Assembly: GCA_013001885.1 (NCBI GenBank)
Contig: JABDLD010000087.1
Location: 45,978 to 109,977, forward strand
DNA: 64,000 nt
From: Lysobacterales bacterium
Lineage (GTDB): Bacteria; Pseudomonadota; Gammaproteobacteria; Xanthomonadales; SZUA-36
Direction of reading: 5' to 3'
Part shown: positions 18,901 through 26,785 of the stretch, piece by piece
Numbering within the stretch: position 1 is the first letter of the stretch
How the letters are laid out: each line of letters starts with the position of its first letter
The notes under the pieces: model-generated
What the model was told of the DNA's origin: nothing
Seen by the model: only the letters and a program-made list of their open reading frames with translations
Database searches by the model: none
Made by a program: the position numbers and the translations under genes

Positions 18901-19143
18901 ACCAAAGGCTACGTGTATGACGAAGACCGGGTGACCAGTCAAATTGGGCTGGCGATCAATTACGTGGGCAGCACCGGCGCTGCCCCCACCCCTGCGGCTG
19001 ATGTCTATATTGACCTTGCCCGCCAGTCACTGGATGATGCAGTGGCAGACATGGAGCGCTATTTGAACGCCGAATTGTCTGCTTTTCGCACGCAGCTGGA
19101 TAGTGCCGGAATTGGTCTCTTCAGCGCCGCTATGGAACCCTGA
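15907..19143 (+). CDS. Large exported BNR/sortilin-like beta-propeller protein (paralogue 2)
   Basis: 1078 residues with a signal peptide (1-27, ending GPADAQ). It has the same layout as the gene at 12054-15320: conserved opening RSLGP-SGRI, repeated Asp boxes (WISDNGGLTWTPV, KSIDGGRTWQRAG, KTEDGGKTWRKI, VTRDGGASWVRV), the FYHISVDNDHPYHIYGGLQDN region, a sandwich segment and a helical C-terminal part. Two cysteines sit together in VVDCCDAGN. The ribosome site is CAAGGAG. The protein is probably periplasmic or on the cell surface. It is followed at once by aceK. No catalytic residues can be assigned, so the hydrolase label used for relatives stays unproven. Confidence 0.85.
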   Translation: MFFSPFTRFYSAGIILLSLVLTGPADAQLDGELLHGLSARSLGPAAVSGRITAIDAVASNPNHIVLGAATGGVWISDNGGLTWTPVFDQQPVASIGAVAINQDNPDIIWVGTGEGNVRNSTSIGDGMFKSIDGGRTWQRAGLEGTERINRIALHPGNPNVAYAAALGTLWGENEERGVFKTEDGGKTWRKILYADRKTGGTDIKLDPFNPDKLYASLWQHRRWPYFFKSGGPGSGMYISWDGGASWKRKTAQDGLPTGELGRITFAPSPAERGRVYALVEAEKSAMLRSEDGGESWIRTNEDYDIAIRPFYYTEVAADPQNAERVYNIFTRLSVSIDGGKTFELNPVVDCCDAGNTIHIDNHAFWINPSDPKHLILGNDGGIAISRDRGETWRFVRNLPLSQFYHISVDNDHPYHIYGGLQDNGSWRGPSEVWENAGIRNLHWQEVGFGDGFDTLPDPENSRRGYVMSQGGYLSSWNLDTGEQRMIRPAPQAPGVDLRFNWNAAIAQDPFDPATIYYGSQFVHKSTDRGISWNVISGDLTSNNPEWQTFRESGGLTADVTAAENYTSIVSIAPSPLQPGTIWAGTDDGRVHVTRDGGASWVRVDERVRGVPQNSWVPMITPSPHDAGTAFIVFDNHRRSDMNPYVYRAEDYGRRWSSLTTPELSGYALSVLQDHVDPELLFLGTEFGLYVSTNGGAGWARFTAGVPTVSVMDMAIQQRETDLVLGTHGRSIYVIDDYAALRGLKASSFGQRLAILDVTEGQQFDANQTPSTRFTGSGEFRAENEPYGVMITFMSSGKDLPHPDEMARQPERTGEQTDDADIPKIEMTVRTMEGELIRTRKFTVHQGVNRIVWGMQRDGVRPMPGPDAPKLDDGLPAGAEVPAGDYQVTLSLAATVTEPASTSRTVRVLPDPRSLWSTQEKLENYRVMLQLEDMQEAAVEAVERLVRAQADVTTVQTLIGQKQVPGETPDEPLQALTEKAAEIQQELAELESRFRVRPGTKGYVYDEDRVTSQIGLAINYVGSTGAAPTPAADVYIDLARQSLDDAVADMERYLNAELSAFRTQLDSAGIGLFSAAMEP

Positions 19144-19159
19144 GCAGAGGTACCTTGTT

Positions 19160-20890
19160 TTGAATATGGACACCTGGGCCGGCGTCGCGCAGGCCATCAT
19201 TGAAGGCTTTGACCAACATTACAGCCATTTCAGGCAGTACAGCCGTGAAGGCAAAGAGTGCTTTGCTCGGGCAGACTGGTCGCGGGCGGCGGAAGTCAGC
19301 CGGGAGCGCATCCAGGGTTATGAACGAAGGGTCCGGGAGACCGTGGACAGGATCAAGCGCGACTTTCCTGCCGCCGCGGAGAATAATGAAGTATGGCCCC
19401 GGATTAAAATTGTGGTCATCGGAAAACTGATGGATCATCTGCAATCGGAGTGCGCTGAAACATTCTATAATTCAGTGGCTTGCAGGGTTCTGCACAGAGA
19501 TTACTATAAAAGTGAATATATTTTCTGGCGACCGGCTATCAGCACTCAGTACCTGCGCGGCTCTCAACCCACCTACCGCAGTTACTACCCCGGCAGCGAT
19601 GGACTCCGCCGCAGCTTGCTCGACATCCTGACCAGCTTCCAACTTCCGGTCCCGTTTGAAAACCTGCGGCGCGATATCCGTTACCTGGAACGCGCGCTTC
19701 TTGAGCGCCGGTCCACAGGCTGGAAGGAACAGCCGAATCATCAGATCCAGGTCCTGAGAACACCCTTCTTCAGAAACAAGGCCGCTTATCTTGTCGGCAG
19801 ACTGATCAATGGCGACATCCGGCAGCCGTTTGTCATCCCTGTTTTGCGCAACGAGGATGAGACCATTACCGTAGACGCGCTGCTGATGCAGCAGACGGAT
19901 GTTGCGGTGCTGTTCAGTTTTTCCCGCGCCTACTTTTTGGTCGACATGGAGGTGCCGTCGGCCTACGTCGCCTTTCTGCTGTCGATCATGCCTCAGAAAT
20001 CGGTTGTTGATCTTTACGCGATGCTGGGGCTGCAAAAACAGGCCAAGACCATTTTTTACCGTGAACTGCAGCACCACCTGCGTCATTCCCGGGATAATTT
20101 CCAGGTCGCTCCGGGCGTTCGCGGCATGGTGATGCTGGTTTTCACCTTGCCCTCGATGCCTTTCGTTTTCAAGCTGATCAAGGATAAATTCGATCCGCCG
20201 AAAACGGTGTCCCGCCAGGTGGTTGAAGAGAAGTATCTGCTGGTCAAGAACCATGACCGCGTCGGGCGGCTTGCCGATACGCTGGAATATTCCAACGTCG
20301 CGATACCCATTGACCGCATTGACCCGGTCCTGTTGAATCAATTGCAGACCCTGGCGGCGAGCTCTATCGAAATTGACGGCGACATGCTGGTGATCAAGCA
20401 CATTTACATCGAACGCCGGATGGAACCGCTGGACAATTACCTCGCCCAGGCCACCCGGCAGGAAAAAAAGCGCGCCATTCGTGATTACGGTAACGCGATC
20501 CGGGACCTGGCCGGAGCCAATATTTTCCCCGGAGACATGCTGAAGAAAAATTTCGGTGTCACCCGGCACGACCGCGTCGTGTTCTATGACTACGACGAAA
20601 TCTGTTACATCACTGAATGTAACTTTCGACGTATCCCTCCGGCACGTGATTACGATGACATGATGTCGGACACGCCCTGGTACTCCGTGAAGGAAAATGA
20701 TGTGTTCCCGGAAACTTTTGGCCCGTTCTTTTTCGCCAACGAGAAAGACATGGCGCTGTTCCGGAAAAACCATACCGAGCTGATGACCCCCGAGTGGTGG
20801 AAACAGGTCAAGGAAGATATCGAGTCAGGCAGGCAGGCGGACATTTTCCCGTACCGGAAAAACCGCCGTTTCCAGCACCGCTACGGTTAG
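19160..20890 (+). CDS. aceK: Isocitrate dehydrogenase kinase/phosphatase
   Basis: About 576 residues, normal AceK length. It reversibly phosphorylates isocitrate dehydrogenase to steer carbon into the glyoxylate bypass. The N-terminal regulatory half (YYKSEYIFWRPAISTQYLRG) and C-terminal kinase-like half (MPFVFKLIKDKF, IKHIYIERRMEPLDNYL, KNFGVTRHDRVVFYDYDEICYIT, WYSVKENDVFPE) match AceK throughout. I chose TTG 19160 because AGAGG lies nine bases upstream; ATG 19166 is the alternative. A longer frame opening at 19103 would overlap the previous gene. No isocitrate lyase or malate synthase gene is in the window, unlike the usual aceBAK order. Confidence 0.95.
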   Translation: MNMDTWAGVAQAIIEGFDQHYSHFRQYSREGKECFARADWSRAAEVSRERIQGYERRVRETVDRIKRDFPAAAENNEVWPRIKIVVIGKLMDHLQSECAETFYNSVACRVLHRDYYKSEYIFWRPAISTQYLRGSQPTYRSYYPGSDGLRRSLLDILTSFQLPVPFENLRRDIRYLERALLERRSTGWKEQPNHQIQVLRTPFFRNKAAYLVGRLINGDIRQPFVIPVLRNEDETITVDALLMQQTDVAVLFSFSRAYFLVDMEVPSAYVAFLLSIMPQKSVVDLYAMLGLQKQAKTIFYRELQHHLRHSRDNFQVAPGVRGMVMLVFTLPSMPFVFKLIKDKFDPPKTVSRQVVEEKYLLVKNHDRVGRLADTLEYSNVAIPIDRIDPVLLNQLQTLAASSIEIDGDMLVIKHIYIERRMEPLDNYLAQATRQEKKRAIRDYGNAIRDLAGANIFPGDMLKKNFGVTRHDRVVFYDYDEICYITECNFRRIPPARDYDDMMSDTPWYSVKENDVFPETFGPFFFANEKDMALFRKNHTELMTPEWWKQVKEDIESGRQADIFPYRKNRRFQHRYG

Positions 20891-21789
20891 CCGGACAGCA
20901 TCCAGGAAACCACAGCGTGCGCCCAGTTCTCACCGTCGTCTTCCTGGATGAAATGGCGCCCTTTCAGTGTCACATGGGGCTGACCCCGGGTTCCCGGAAC
21001 GAGCTTCATGAAAGGGCCGTCACCACCCCGCATGATGGGGTCTGCGTCCGAAAAACACATAAGCGCAGGCTTTTCCCACTGCATTAGTACTTTCCAGGCG
21101 CGGCGGTTGGCTTCCGAAGCCGGATTGTCAGGTTCGGTGGGAACAAGCACCGGGAACTGACGGGCGCCTGCCTTGTATGCATCGGAGGGAAAAGGCGCCC
21201 GGTACGCTTCCATCTCTTCCTCGGTCAGGTCGCCGCGGCCGAACAGGTTCACGATAAAGCCGATGTCGAAATCAGGGTCTTCCTGGCTGAACTTGCGCCA
21301 GCGGTGAAAGGCCTCATTGATATCGTGATCGCCGGTCGGCAGTCCGGTATTGGATAAAGAAAAACGGGCGAACCGATCCGGATCTTCGGCCAGCAGTCGC
21401 AGTCCAATCAATCCTCCCCAATCCTGTCCCAGCAAGGTAATGTCTGTTGCGCTTACAGCACGAATCCAGTCGGACATCCAGCGAACATGCCGGGCATAAC
21501 TGTAGTCGGTTCGGCTGGCGGGTTTGTCCGACCGGCCGAATCCCACCAGGTCGGGCGCCAGCACCCGACAGCCGGCGGCCGTCAGAACCGGAATCATCTT
21601 TCGGTACAGGTAGCACCAGGTGGGTTCACCATGAAGACAAATAACTATCGGGCCGTCTGCGGGTCCTTCATCCAGGTAGTGAATCCGCAGCGGACCAAGT
21701 TCATCGTCAGAAATCTCGACGTAATGTGGCCGGAAAGAAAAACCGGGCAAATTCTCAAAACGATCATCGGGGGTGCGCAGAACGGACAT
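20887..21789 (-). CDS. Haloalkane dehalogenase-like alpha/beta hydrolase (HLD-I type)
   Basis: 300 residues from ATG 21787-21789, which has GGAGAAAAT directly upstream; the frame stays open further but overlaps msrQ. The fold signatures match subfamily I haloalkane dehalogenases: oxyanion motif HGEPTW (53-58), nucleophile in GQDWGG (Asp123 with halide-binding Trp124), an acid in SDADPIMRGG and His in KGRHFIQEDDGE. A second halide-binding Trp may be Trp164. The enzyme class hydrolyses carbon-halogen bonds in haloalkanes; related epoxide hydrolases would lack Trp124. It overlaps msrQ by 26 bases upstream and the aceK stop by four bases. True substrate is unknown. Confidence 0.82.
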   Translation of the reverse strand: MSVLRTPDDRFENLPGFSFRPHYVEISDDELGPLRIHYLDEGPADGPIVICLHGEPTWCYLYRKMIPVLTAAGCRVLAPDLVGFGRSDKPASRTDYSYARHVRWMSDWIRAVSATDITLLGQDWGGLIGLRLLAEDPDRFARFSLSNTGLPTGDHDINEAFHRWRKFSQEDPDFDIGFIVNLFGRGDLTEEEMEAYRAPFPSDAYKAGARQFPVLVPTEPDNPASEANRRAWKVLMQWEKPALMCFSDADPIMRGGDGPFMKLVPGTRGQPHVTLKGRHFIQEDDGENWAHAVVSWMLSG

Positions 21790-22375
21790 ATTTTCTCCAG
21801 AATCGATAACCCAGCAAAAAAGACAGGATGGCGATATAGACGATGGGCTCCAGTGTATCGAGTTTGACCTGCCAGTAGAAATGCCACACTGCGAGAACAG
21901 CAATGGGGTAAACCAGGCGGTGCAGCTTCTGCCAGCGGCGACCCAGCCTTTTCATCATCCGGTTGGTCGAAGTGACCGCCAGCGGAATGAGCAGCAGCAA
22001 AGCCGTGAAACCAACGGTGATGTAAGGCCGCTCGACAACGTCCTCCAGGATGACGGACAGGTCAAAGCCCTGATCCAGGCCTGCGTAAACAAGGAAATGC
22101 ATCAGGACATAAAAGAAGGCGAACAGCCCCAACATCCGGCGAAAGCGGATCAGCCAGTTTTTGCCGGTCATAAAGCGCAACGGCGTAACCGCCAGCGTGA
22201 TCATCAGGAAATTCAGCCCCCAGATGCCAAAACGGTGAATCAATTCCTCCACCGGGTTTGCGCCCAGGCTCAAGCCGGCGACACCAAGCAGCTCGAGCGC
22301 CAGTTTGCCCAGCGGCACCAGACATACAAGAAACACGCAAACCTTCAGGGTCCGGAGAGCGCCCGCTGTCATCAA
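21764..22375 (-). CDS. msrQ: MsrQ, haem-binding membrane subunit of the periplasmic methionine sulfoxide reductase
   Basis: 203 residues with about six membrane helices. The order and conserved His residues fit MsrQ/Yed[38 protein letters not shown] and [21 protein letters not shown]. It passes electrons from the quinone pool or flavin reductase to MsrP. The ATG overlaps the msrP stop (ATGA). The 3' end overlaps the start of the dehalogenase-like gene, suggesting a three-gene transcript. Confidence 0.93.
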   Translation of the reverse strand: MMTAGALRTLKVCVFLVCLVPLGKLALELLGVAGLSLGANPVEELIHRFGIWGLNFLMITLAVTPLRFMTGKNWLIRFRRMLGLFAFFYVLMHFLVYAGLDQGFDLSVILEDVVERPYITVGFTALLLLIPLAVTSTNRMMKRLGRRWQKLHRLVYPIAVLAVWHFYWQVKLDTLEPIVYIAILSFLLGYRFWRKYVRSAHPR

Positions 22376-23310
22376 TAATTTTTTCTCAGATCGAGACCGG
22401 CATACAGTTCCGCCACCTCATCCGCGTAACCGTTGAACATCAGCGTGGGCTGCTTTGACGCAAACAACCCGGCGCCAATGCGGCGCTCGCGCGCCTGGCT
22501 CCAGCGCGGGTGATCGACTTCAGGGTTCACGTTGGCGTAAAAGCCGTATTCGTGCGGAGCCGACAATTCCCAGGAAGTCCTCGGCTGGCGCCGCGTGAAC
22601 TCGATCTCCACGATGGACTTGATGCCCTTGAAGCCATACTTCCATGGCACGACCAGGCGCAACGGAGCCCCGTTCTGGTTGGGCAGTTCTTTGCCGAAAA
22701 CACCCACCACCATCAAGGTCAAGGGGTGCATGGCCTCGGCGATCGTCAGCCCCTCGACATAGGGCCAGTCCAGAATCGCCCGTCTCTGCCCCGGCATCTG
22801 TTTTGGATCGTACAAGGTCTTGAAACGTACGAATTTCGCGTTTGAGTTAGGCGCAAAGCGCTTTAACAGGTCTCCCAACGGGAAACCAACCCACGGCACC
22901 ACCATCGACCAGGCCTCCACGCAGCGGTGCCGGTAGACCCTGTCTTCCAGCGTGTGCGGGGCCATGATGTCCTCGAGAGCATGCGTTCCCGGCTTATCGC
23001 ATTCGCCGGAAATCTTTACACTCCAGGGTGCAGTCACGAAATCGCCGGCATTTCGGTAAGGATCTTCCTTTCCGGTGCCAAATTCGTAGAAATTGTTGTA
23101 GGTCGTAACATCCGTCCAGCTGTTGGGCGTCTCGTCCGTGCTGTGCGGGCCGGGGACAGTCGCCAGGTCGCGGCCCTCTGCAGCCGCGACCAGGGGAAGG
23201 GCCGATGCCAGCGCGCCCCCGCCAATTGCGAGTCCTGCATCCCGGATGAATTGACGGCGATTGCGATAATTCGATTCACTGGTGATTTCCGAGGAAAGAA
23301 TACGTTTCAT
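22372..23310 (-). CDS. msrP: MsrP, molybdopterin catalytic subunit of periplasmic methionine sulfoxide reductase
   Basis: 312 residues. A twin-arginine signal ([19 protein letters not shown], Arg18-Arg19) directs the folded molybdoenzyme to the periplasm. The molybdenum-ligating Cys130 lies in [36 protein letters not shown] and [20 protein letters not shown] are typical MsrP/YedY blocks. It repairs oxidised methionines in exported proteins. It is first gene of msrP-msrQ, with an ATGA overlap, and the region upstream to 23379 holds its promoter. Confidence 0.95.
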   Translation of the reverse strand: MKRILSSEITSESNYRNRRQFIRDAGLAIGGGALASALPLVAAAEGRDLATVPGPHSTDETPNSWTDVTTYNNFYEFGTGKEDPYRNAGDFVTAPWSVKISGECDKPGTHALEDIMAPHTLEDRVYRHRCVEAWSMVVPWVGFPLGDLLKRFAPNSNAKFVRFKTLYDPKQMPGQRRAILDWPYVEGLTIAEAMHPLTLMVVGVFGKELPNQNGAPLRLVVPWKYGFKGIKSIVEIEFTRRQPRTSWELSAPHEYGFYANVNPEVDHPRWSQARERRIGAGLFASKQPTLMFNGYADEVAELYAGLDLRKNY

Positions 23311-23447
23311 TGATTTTATTGCTCCACAGCTCCTGCGATTTCAGATAAGACCCGGTTGATTACGATATCATTTCACCGATGTGGCAGATTGAAGCGGCGC
23401 CCAAGCCCCGAGAGTCCAGACCGTTGATTACTGCCGCTTTTGACCGG

Positions 23448-23714
23448 ATGCTCCGAAAATCGTTCAGGGAACCCACGCAGGGAGCCCCAGCCGGGTTGCT
23501 TGCCATCACCCTGATCGCCCTGCTGTCCGTTTGCGGGATTTCACAGGCCGAAATATATAAAGGGACTGATGAAAATGGACAGGTCCACGACCGTGACCAA
23601 AAACCGGCCGGTTTTTGGCACAGTGGCCGAACAAAAACGGGTCAGAGTATCAGAGCGGTCCGGGCCGGTCGGGATTGCGGGACATGGTTTGGCAAAATGG
23701 CACCGCGTCGTTGA
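23448..23714 (+). pseudogene. Probable decayed DUF4124-type gene
   Basis: A short frame encodes a hydrophobic signal (AGLLAITLIALLSVCGISQA) followed by EIYKGTDENGQVHDRDQKPAG. This strongly resembles the DUF4124 opening, in which an IYKW-D-G-VHYSD block follows the signal peptide. The conserved Trp and Tyr-Ser are replaced (G and D-R). Soon after, the frame runs into the terminator palindrome at 23597-23618 and the antisense of the next gene, so no real C-terminal part remains. It could also be a short functional secreted peptide, but decay is the better reading. Confidence 0.35.
23597..23618. terminator. 22-bp perfect palindrome, terminator of the minus-strand secreted-protein gene
   Basis: A perfect inverted repeat with five A on one side and five T on the other around a CCGGCCGG core, starting 32 bases after the stop of the gene at 23650-24912. 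It could act in both directions and falls inside the decayed DUF4124 frame. Confidence 0.65.
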
Positions 23715-24912
23715 CGATTCTCTCGATCGGAATCTCTCCTGAACGGCCGCTCGCTCCCAGGTTGTAACTGACGTTTCCGGTCTTGCAGTCTGAAAACTCT
23801 ACGGTCATGGTGCCGTCCGTTTCGTTGGAAACCGGGGGCGTTTCTGAATCGAGGATCATGCCCGAGCTCCAGGTGATGTTCAGATTCGCTGTGTTTCCCT
23901 GGAACGGGCCCACCGCGGTCATCCAGCGATGTCCGGGGTCGCCGATCTGCGCGCTCACATCCTCTGCAGGGCGTTCCAGATCGTAGGTGAACCAGGCTAG
24001 AAACAGCAGGTTGGCAGAATCGAAAACGTCCATCAGGAACCCCTGCCCCGTGGTCGGTGGAAAATACCAGCTGCCCGACATTGCATAGCCGATTCTGAAC
24101 GGCGCTTCCGGCACGAAAACAAAGAAATACTCACCGGTGGTGGCTTCCAGATAAGGCTGGACAACGAAGTAATAGTCCTTGCCGGCTTCCAGTTCCACGG
24201 TGTTGACATCGTCGAGCAGGCCAACGCGGTTTGCATTGGGATTCGCGGGATCAAACGGCGCCGTGTAGATCTGTAAGCAGGCATCCACATCGTAGAACAG
24301 CGTCAGGTCGGTGTAGTAGTAGGTGCCGGCCCTGGACACCCGGACGGGTCCGGACTCCCGGTACTGGGAGTTGCCGCAGTCAGTGTCCGCCACCGGGTCG
24401 CCATTGGTGAAACTGCCCTGGGTCAATTGCGGCAGAATTGAGCTGTCATCGGATGAAACTTCTCCCGGCCCGGAAAAGGCGACGGCCCAGTTCCCCTCGG
24501 GATTGATCCATTGACGTCCCTGGTTAGTGCAGAACTGCTGCACGACCAGCACGTAGTTCACACCGGCGGCCAAATTGACGGTGCCTACAATTCCAATACC
24601 CTCGGGAGTGACGAGATTGGCCAACGGCGACTGGGGATCAAAGCTGTTTTCGTATATCAGCGCGCTCACAGAGACTCCGATTTCATAATAGGCATCCAGA
24701 ATGGTGTAAACGCCCGTGGCTGAGACCTGGAATGGCCCGGTTTCCTGATAACCCAGCGCTTCATCCCCTCCGCACGTTCCGGGTAGCGGGGCCAGCTTCG
24801 CTTCCGACCCATCGAAGATTCCGGAAAGCACTGCGTTGGCGGCAAAGGCGCCCGGGGACAGCGTGGCCGCCAGGCCAGACATCAGAATCATCAGCAGGAC
24901 ACGCTTCTTCAT
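23650..24912 (-). CDS. Secreted modular protein with two duplicated domains and a W-rich C-terminal domain
   Basis: 420 residues. Signal peptide 1-24 (GAFAAN). Two related beta-sandwich modules follow, at about 25-150 (ETGPFQVSATGVYTI, LAAGVNYVLVVQQF) and about 160-270 (ESGPVRVSRAGTYYYTD, LEAGKDYYFVVQPY). The third domain, about 275-410, opens SGSWYFPPTTGQGFLMDVF and continues FLAWFTYD, MTAVGPFQG and VEFSDCKTGNVSYNL. That C-terminal block is a recurrent, uncharacterised exported domain in gammaproteobacteria as far as I can recognise it. Cysteines occur in pairs suited to disulfides. Function is unknown; a surface or extracellular location is inferred. Confidence 0.75.
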   Translation of the reverse strand: MKKRVLLMILMSGLAATLSPGAFAANAVLSGIFDGSEAKLAPLPGTCGGDEALGYQETGPFQVSATGVYTILDAYYEIGVSVSALIYENSFDPQSPLANLVTPEGIGIVGTVNLAAGVNYVLVVQQFCTNQGRQWINPEGNWAVAFSGPGEVSSDDSSILPQLTQGSFTNGDPVADTDCGNSQYRESGPVRVSRAGTYYYTDLTLFYDVDACLQIYTAPFDPANPNANRVGLLDDVNTVELEAGKDYYFVVQPYLEATTGEYFFVFVPEAPFRIGYAMSGSWYFPPTTGQGFLMDVFDSANLLFLAWFTYDLERPAEDVSAQIGDPGHRWMTAVGPFQGNTANLNITWSSGMILDSETPPVSNETDGTMTVEFSDCKTGNVSYNLGASGRSGEIPIERIVNDAVPFCQTMSRNPDRPGPL

Positions 24913-25096
24913 TTTTCACTCCCAACATTATTGGAACGTTAAATCACACGGGGCAAAAACCACCGACTCCGTGACCGGTAGTCGCCCCAGCCAGTATAGC
25001 GGGACATGCTACATTCTTTCATGACCATGTTCACCGTGAAAAGACCCAGCCAGACCCATGCCAGAATCTGGAATGGCGGCAACCGCCCGCCCGCCC

Positions 25097-26764
25097 CTAC
25101 TGTTCGGCCTGTTCGGCAGCGGACCGGATACGTTCCAGCCTGGCGCGATGGTATCGGGCCTCCGACTCCTGCCCGAGGGCTTCCTGAGCCGCAATCAGAC
25201 CTTGCAGTGCCCGTGCTTTCTGGCGGCTGCGCTGCAGCTGCTGTTCGTAGGCGCCGGCGGCATCCCGGTATTTGCGTCCAGCCAGCGACAGGTCGCCGAG
25301 GTACTCAGCGGACGGCAGGTCCACAAAGGGGGGGCCGAACGAAAATGGCATCTCACCCTCCAGCTTGTTCGCCTCGCCCGCAATCCGTGCTGCCTGCCCC
25401 AGTTCGCCCCTGGCGTATTCCTTTGCGGCCTGCAATTCCAATTCCATCACCTCGAGACGCCTGAGATACAGCAAATCCGTCGGCGCCTGCTCCGGCTGGA
25501 GCGCAATCATCTCTCTCAACTCGTTTCGCAGCCGTCTGAACTGGTTGATGTATTGGTCTGTTTGCGCGGCCAGGCCGGAATAAGCGGACTGCATGGCACG
25601 TATGAAAGTGATATTGAGGTTCGGATCGAAAGCGTCGCCGCTGTTAAATGTCCAGCCGGCCACATCGCTGCCCCATTGCCTGGTTTCAATCACATAACGC
25701 ATCCACATCTTCACCACCGACCCGGTCAGAGACCTATCGGGTGAGAGGTTCATGCGGTCGGTGGGCGCTTTACCGTCAGCCAGGAGTTCTGCATAGGCGG
25801 CTTTAAGCAATTCCAGCGATTCAGCCTGTCGCCCCTGCTGCATCAGGCCGTAGAGCAGCCATTGATTGTAATGCCCCCAGTGGCGTTCCTCCATTCCCTT
25901 TTCCACGCGCATGGCATTTTGCACCCGCACGGCGCTTTGGTTGGCCGTCACAACGTCATCCCACATTCCCAGCGCCATGAAGATATGAGACGTCATGTGC
26001 TGGGCATGCCCCGCGTCGGGCGCCATCACGGCAAGAGCGCGGGCCGCGCTCAAACCGAGAACCGCGTGCAGCGGATCGTCAACACCGTGAATCAGGTAAT
26101 GTGCAGCGCCGGGGTGCTCGGGATTCTCGCTGAACACGTCCTGAGCCAGCGCGGTGCACATCATATACGTTGCCGTGTCCCTGACGCCAGCCTGCACGCC
26201 AAACAGCGATAAGGCGTAAAACAACTGCACCTCGTGATCATCCGGATACCGGACAGCCAGTTGCTCCATGGCCCGCATGTAAGCAATATCGCGCTGTGCC
26301 TTGCTGCCGGGACCGTAAAGCAATTCAACGGCGGCCAGGAACCCCTGCTCACGCGCTGCCGGCGTTTGGGTAATCCTCTCTTCTGCTGATGAGCCGAGTT
26401 TGAGCAGGGCCGCACGGCCGGATTCAAGATCCTGCCGGTCCCAGATGGGGTGATTGAAGGTCATCGCTTCGCCCCAATAGGCCATCGCGAAATCCGGGTC
26501 CAGTTCCTGGGCTTTCAGGAACTCATCGCGAGCAAACGGGTATTCAAACAGGTGCAGCAGCAGCATCCCGTCGATAAAAGCCTGCTGCGCCTCCTCTGAC
26601 TGGGTCGTGGTCGGAAAACTTATCCTGCCCAGGACCCGCTCGACGCGTTGAACCTCCTCGTCTGAGTGCTCTTCACCTTCGTCCCCAGGCAGGGCTGCGG
26701 GGGTTAAGGAAAGCAAGACAGCGAACAGGGCCGCCGGAAAAATTTTTTGCCATTCAATGATCAT
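25097..26764 (-). CDS. Exported tetratricopeptide-repeat protein
   Basis: 555 residues from ATG 26762-26764; the open frame extends upstream across the divergent gene but without a signal peptide. The chosen start gives IIEWQKIFPAALFAVLLSLTPAALPG, a good signal sequence. TPR-like helices follow: AQQAFIDGMLLLHLFEYPFARDEFLKAQELDPDFAMAYWGEAMT, ALAQDVFSENPEHPGAAHYLIHG, AEYLGDLSLAGRKYRDAAGAYEQQLQ. Conserved His-rich blocks (AGHAQHMTSHIFMALGMW, HPGAAHYLIHGVDDP) could bind a metal, but no known catalytic motif is present. It is divergent from the deoxynucleoside kinase gene with only 12 to 21 bases between starts. Confidence 0.8.
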   Translation of the reverse strand: MIIEWQKIFPAALFAVLLSLTPAALPGDEGEEHSDEEVQRVERVLGRISFPTTTQSEEAQQAFIDGMLLLHLFEYPFARDEFLKAQELDPDFAMAYWGEAMTFNHPIWDRQDLESGRAALLKLGSSAEERITQTPAAREQGFLAAVELLYGPGSKAQRDIAYMRAMEQLAVRYPDDHEVQLFYALSLFGVQAGVRDTATYMMCTALAQDVFSENPEHPGAAHYLIHGVDDPLHAVLGLSAARALAVMAPDAGHAQHMTSHIFMALGMWDDVVTANQSAVRVQNAMRVEKGMEERHWGHYNQWLLYGLMQQGRQAESLELLKAAYAELLADGKAPTDRMNLSPDRSLTGSVVKMWMRYVIETRQWGSDVAGWTFNSGDAFDPNLNITFIRAMQSAYSGLAAQTDQYINQFRRLRNELREMIALQPEQAPTDLLYLRRLEVMELELQAAKEYARGELGQAARIAGEANKLEGEMPFSFGPPFVDLPSAEYLGDLSLAGRKYRDAAGAYEQQLQRSRQKARALQGLIAAQEALGQESEARYHRARLERIRSAAEQAEQ

Positions 26765-26770
26765 CGCGAA

Positions 26771-26778
26771 AGTATAAT
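26771..26778. promoter_or_regulatory. Overlapping back-to-back -10 boxes of a divergent gene pair
   Basis: TATAAT on the plus strand (26773-26778) and TATACT on the minus strand (26771-26776) share four bases. Each lies about seven bases before a start codon (26786 plus, 26764 minus), so both transcripts would be nearly leaderless. No good -35 box is seen at 17 bp; TTGCCA lies 20 bp before the plus-strand box. Confidence 0.35.
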
Positions 26779-26785
26779 GAGTTCC

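Noticed and set aside
19472..20773. Minus-strand frame of 433 codons
   Set aside because: Antisense shadow of aceK.
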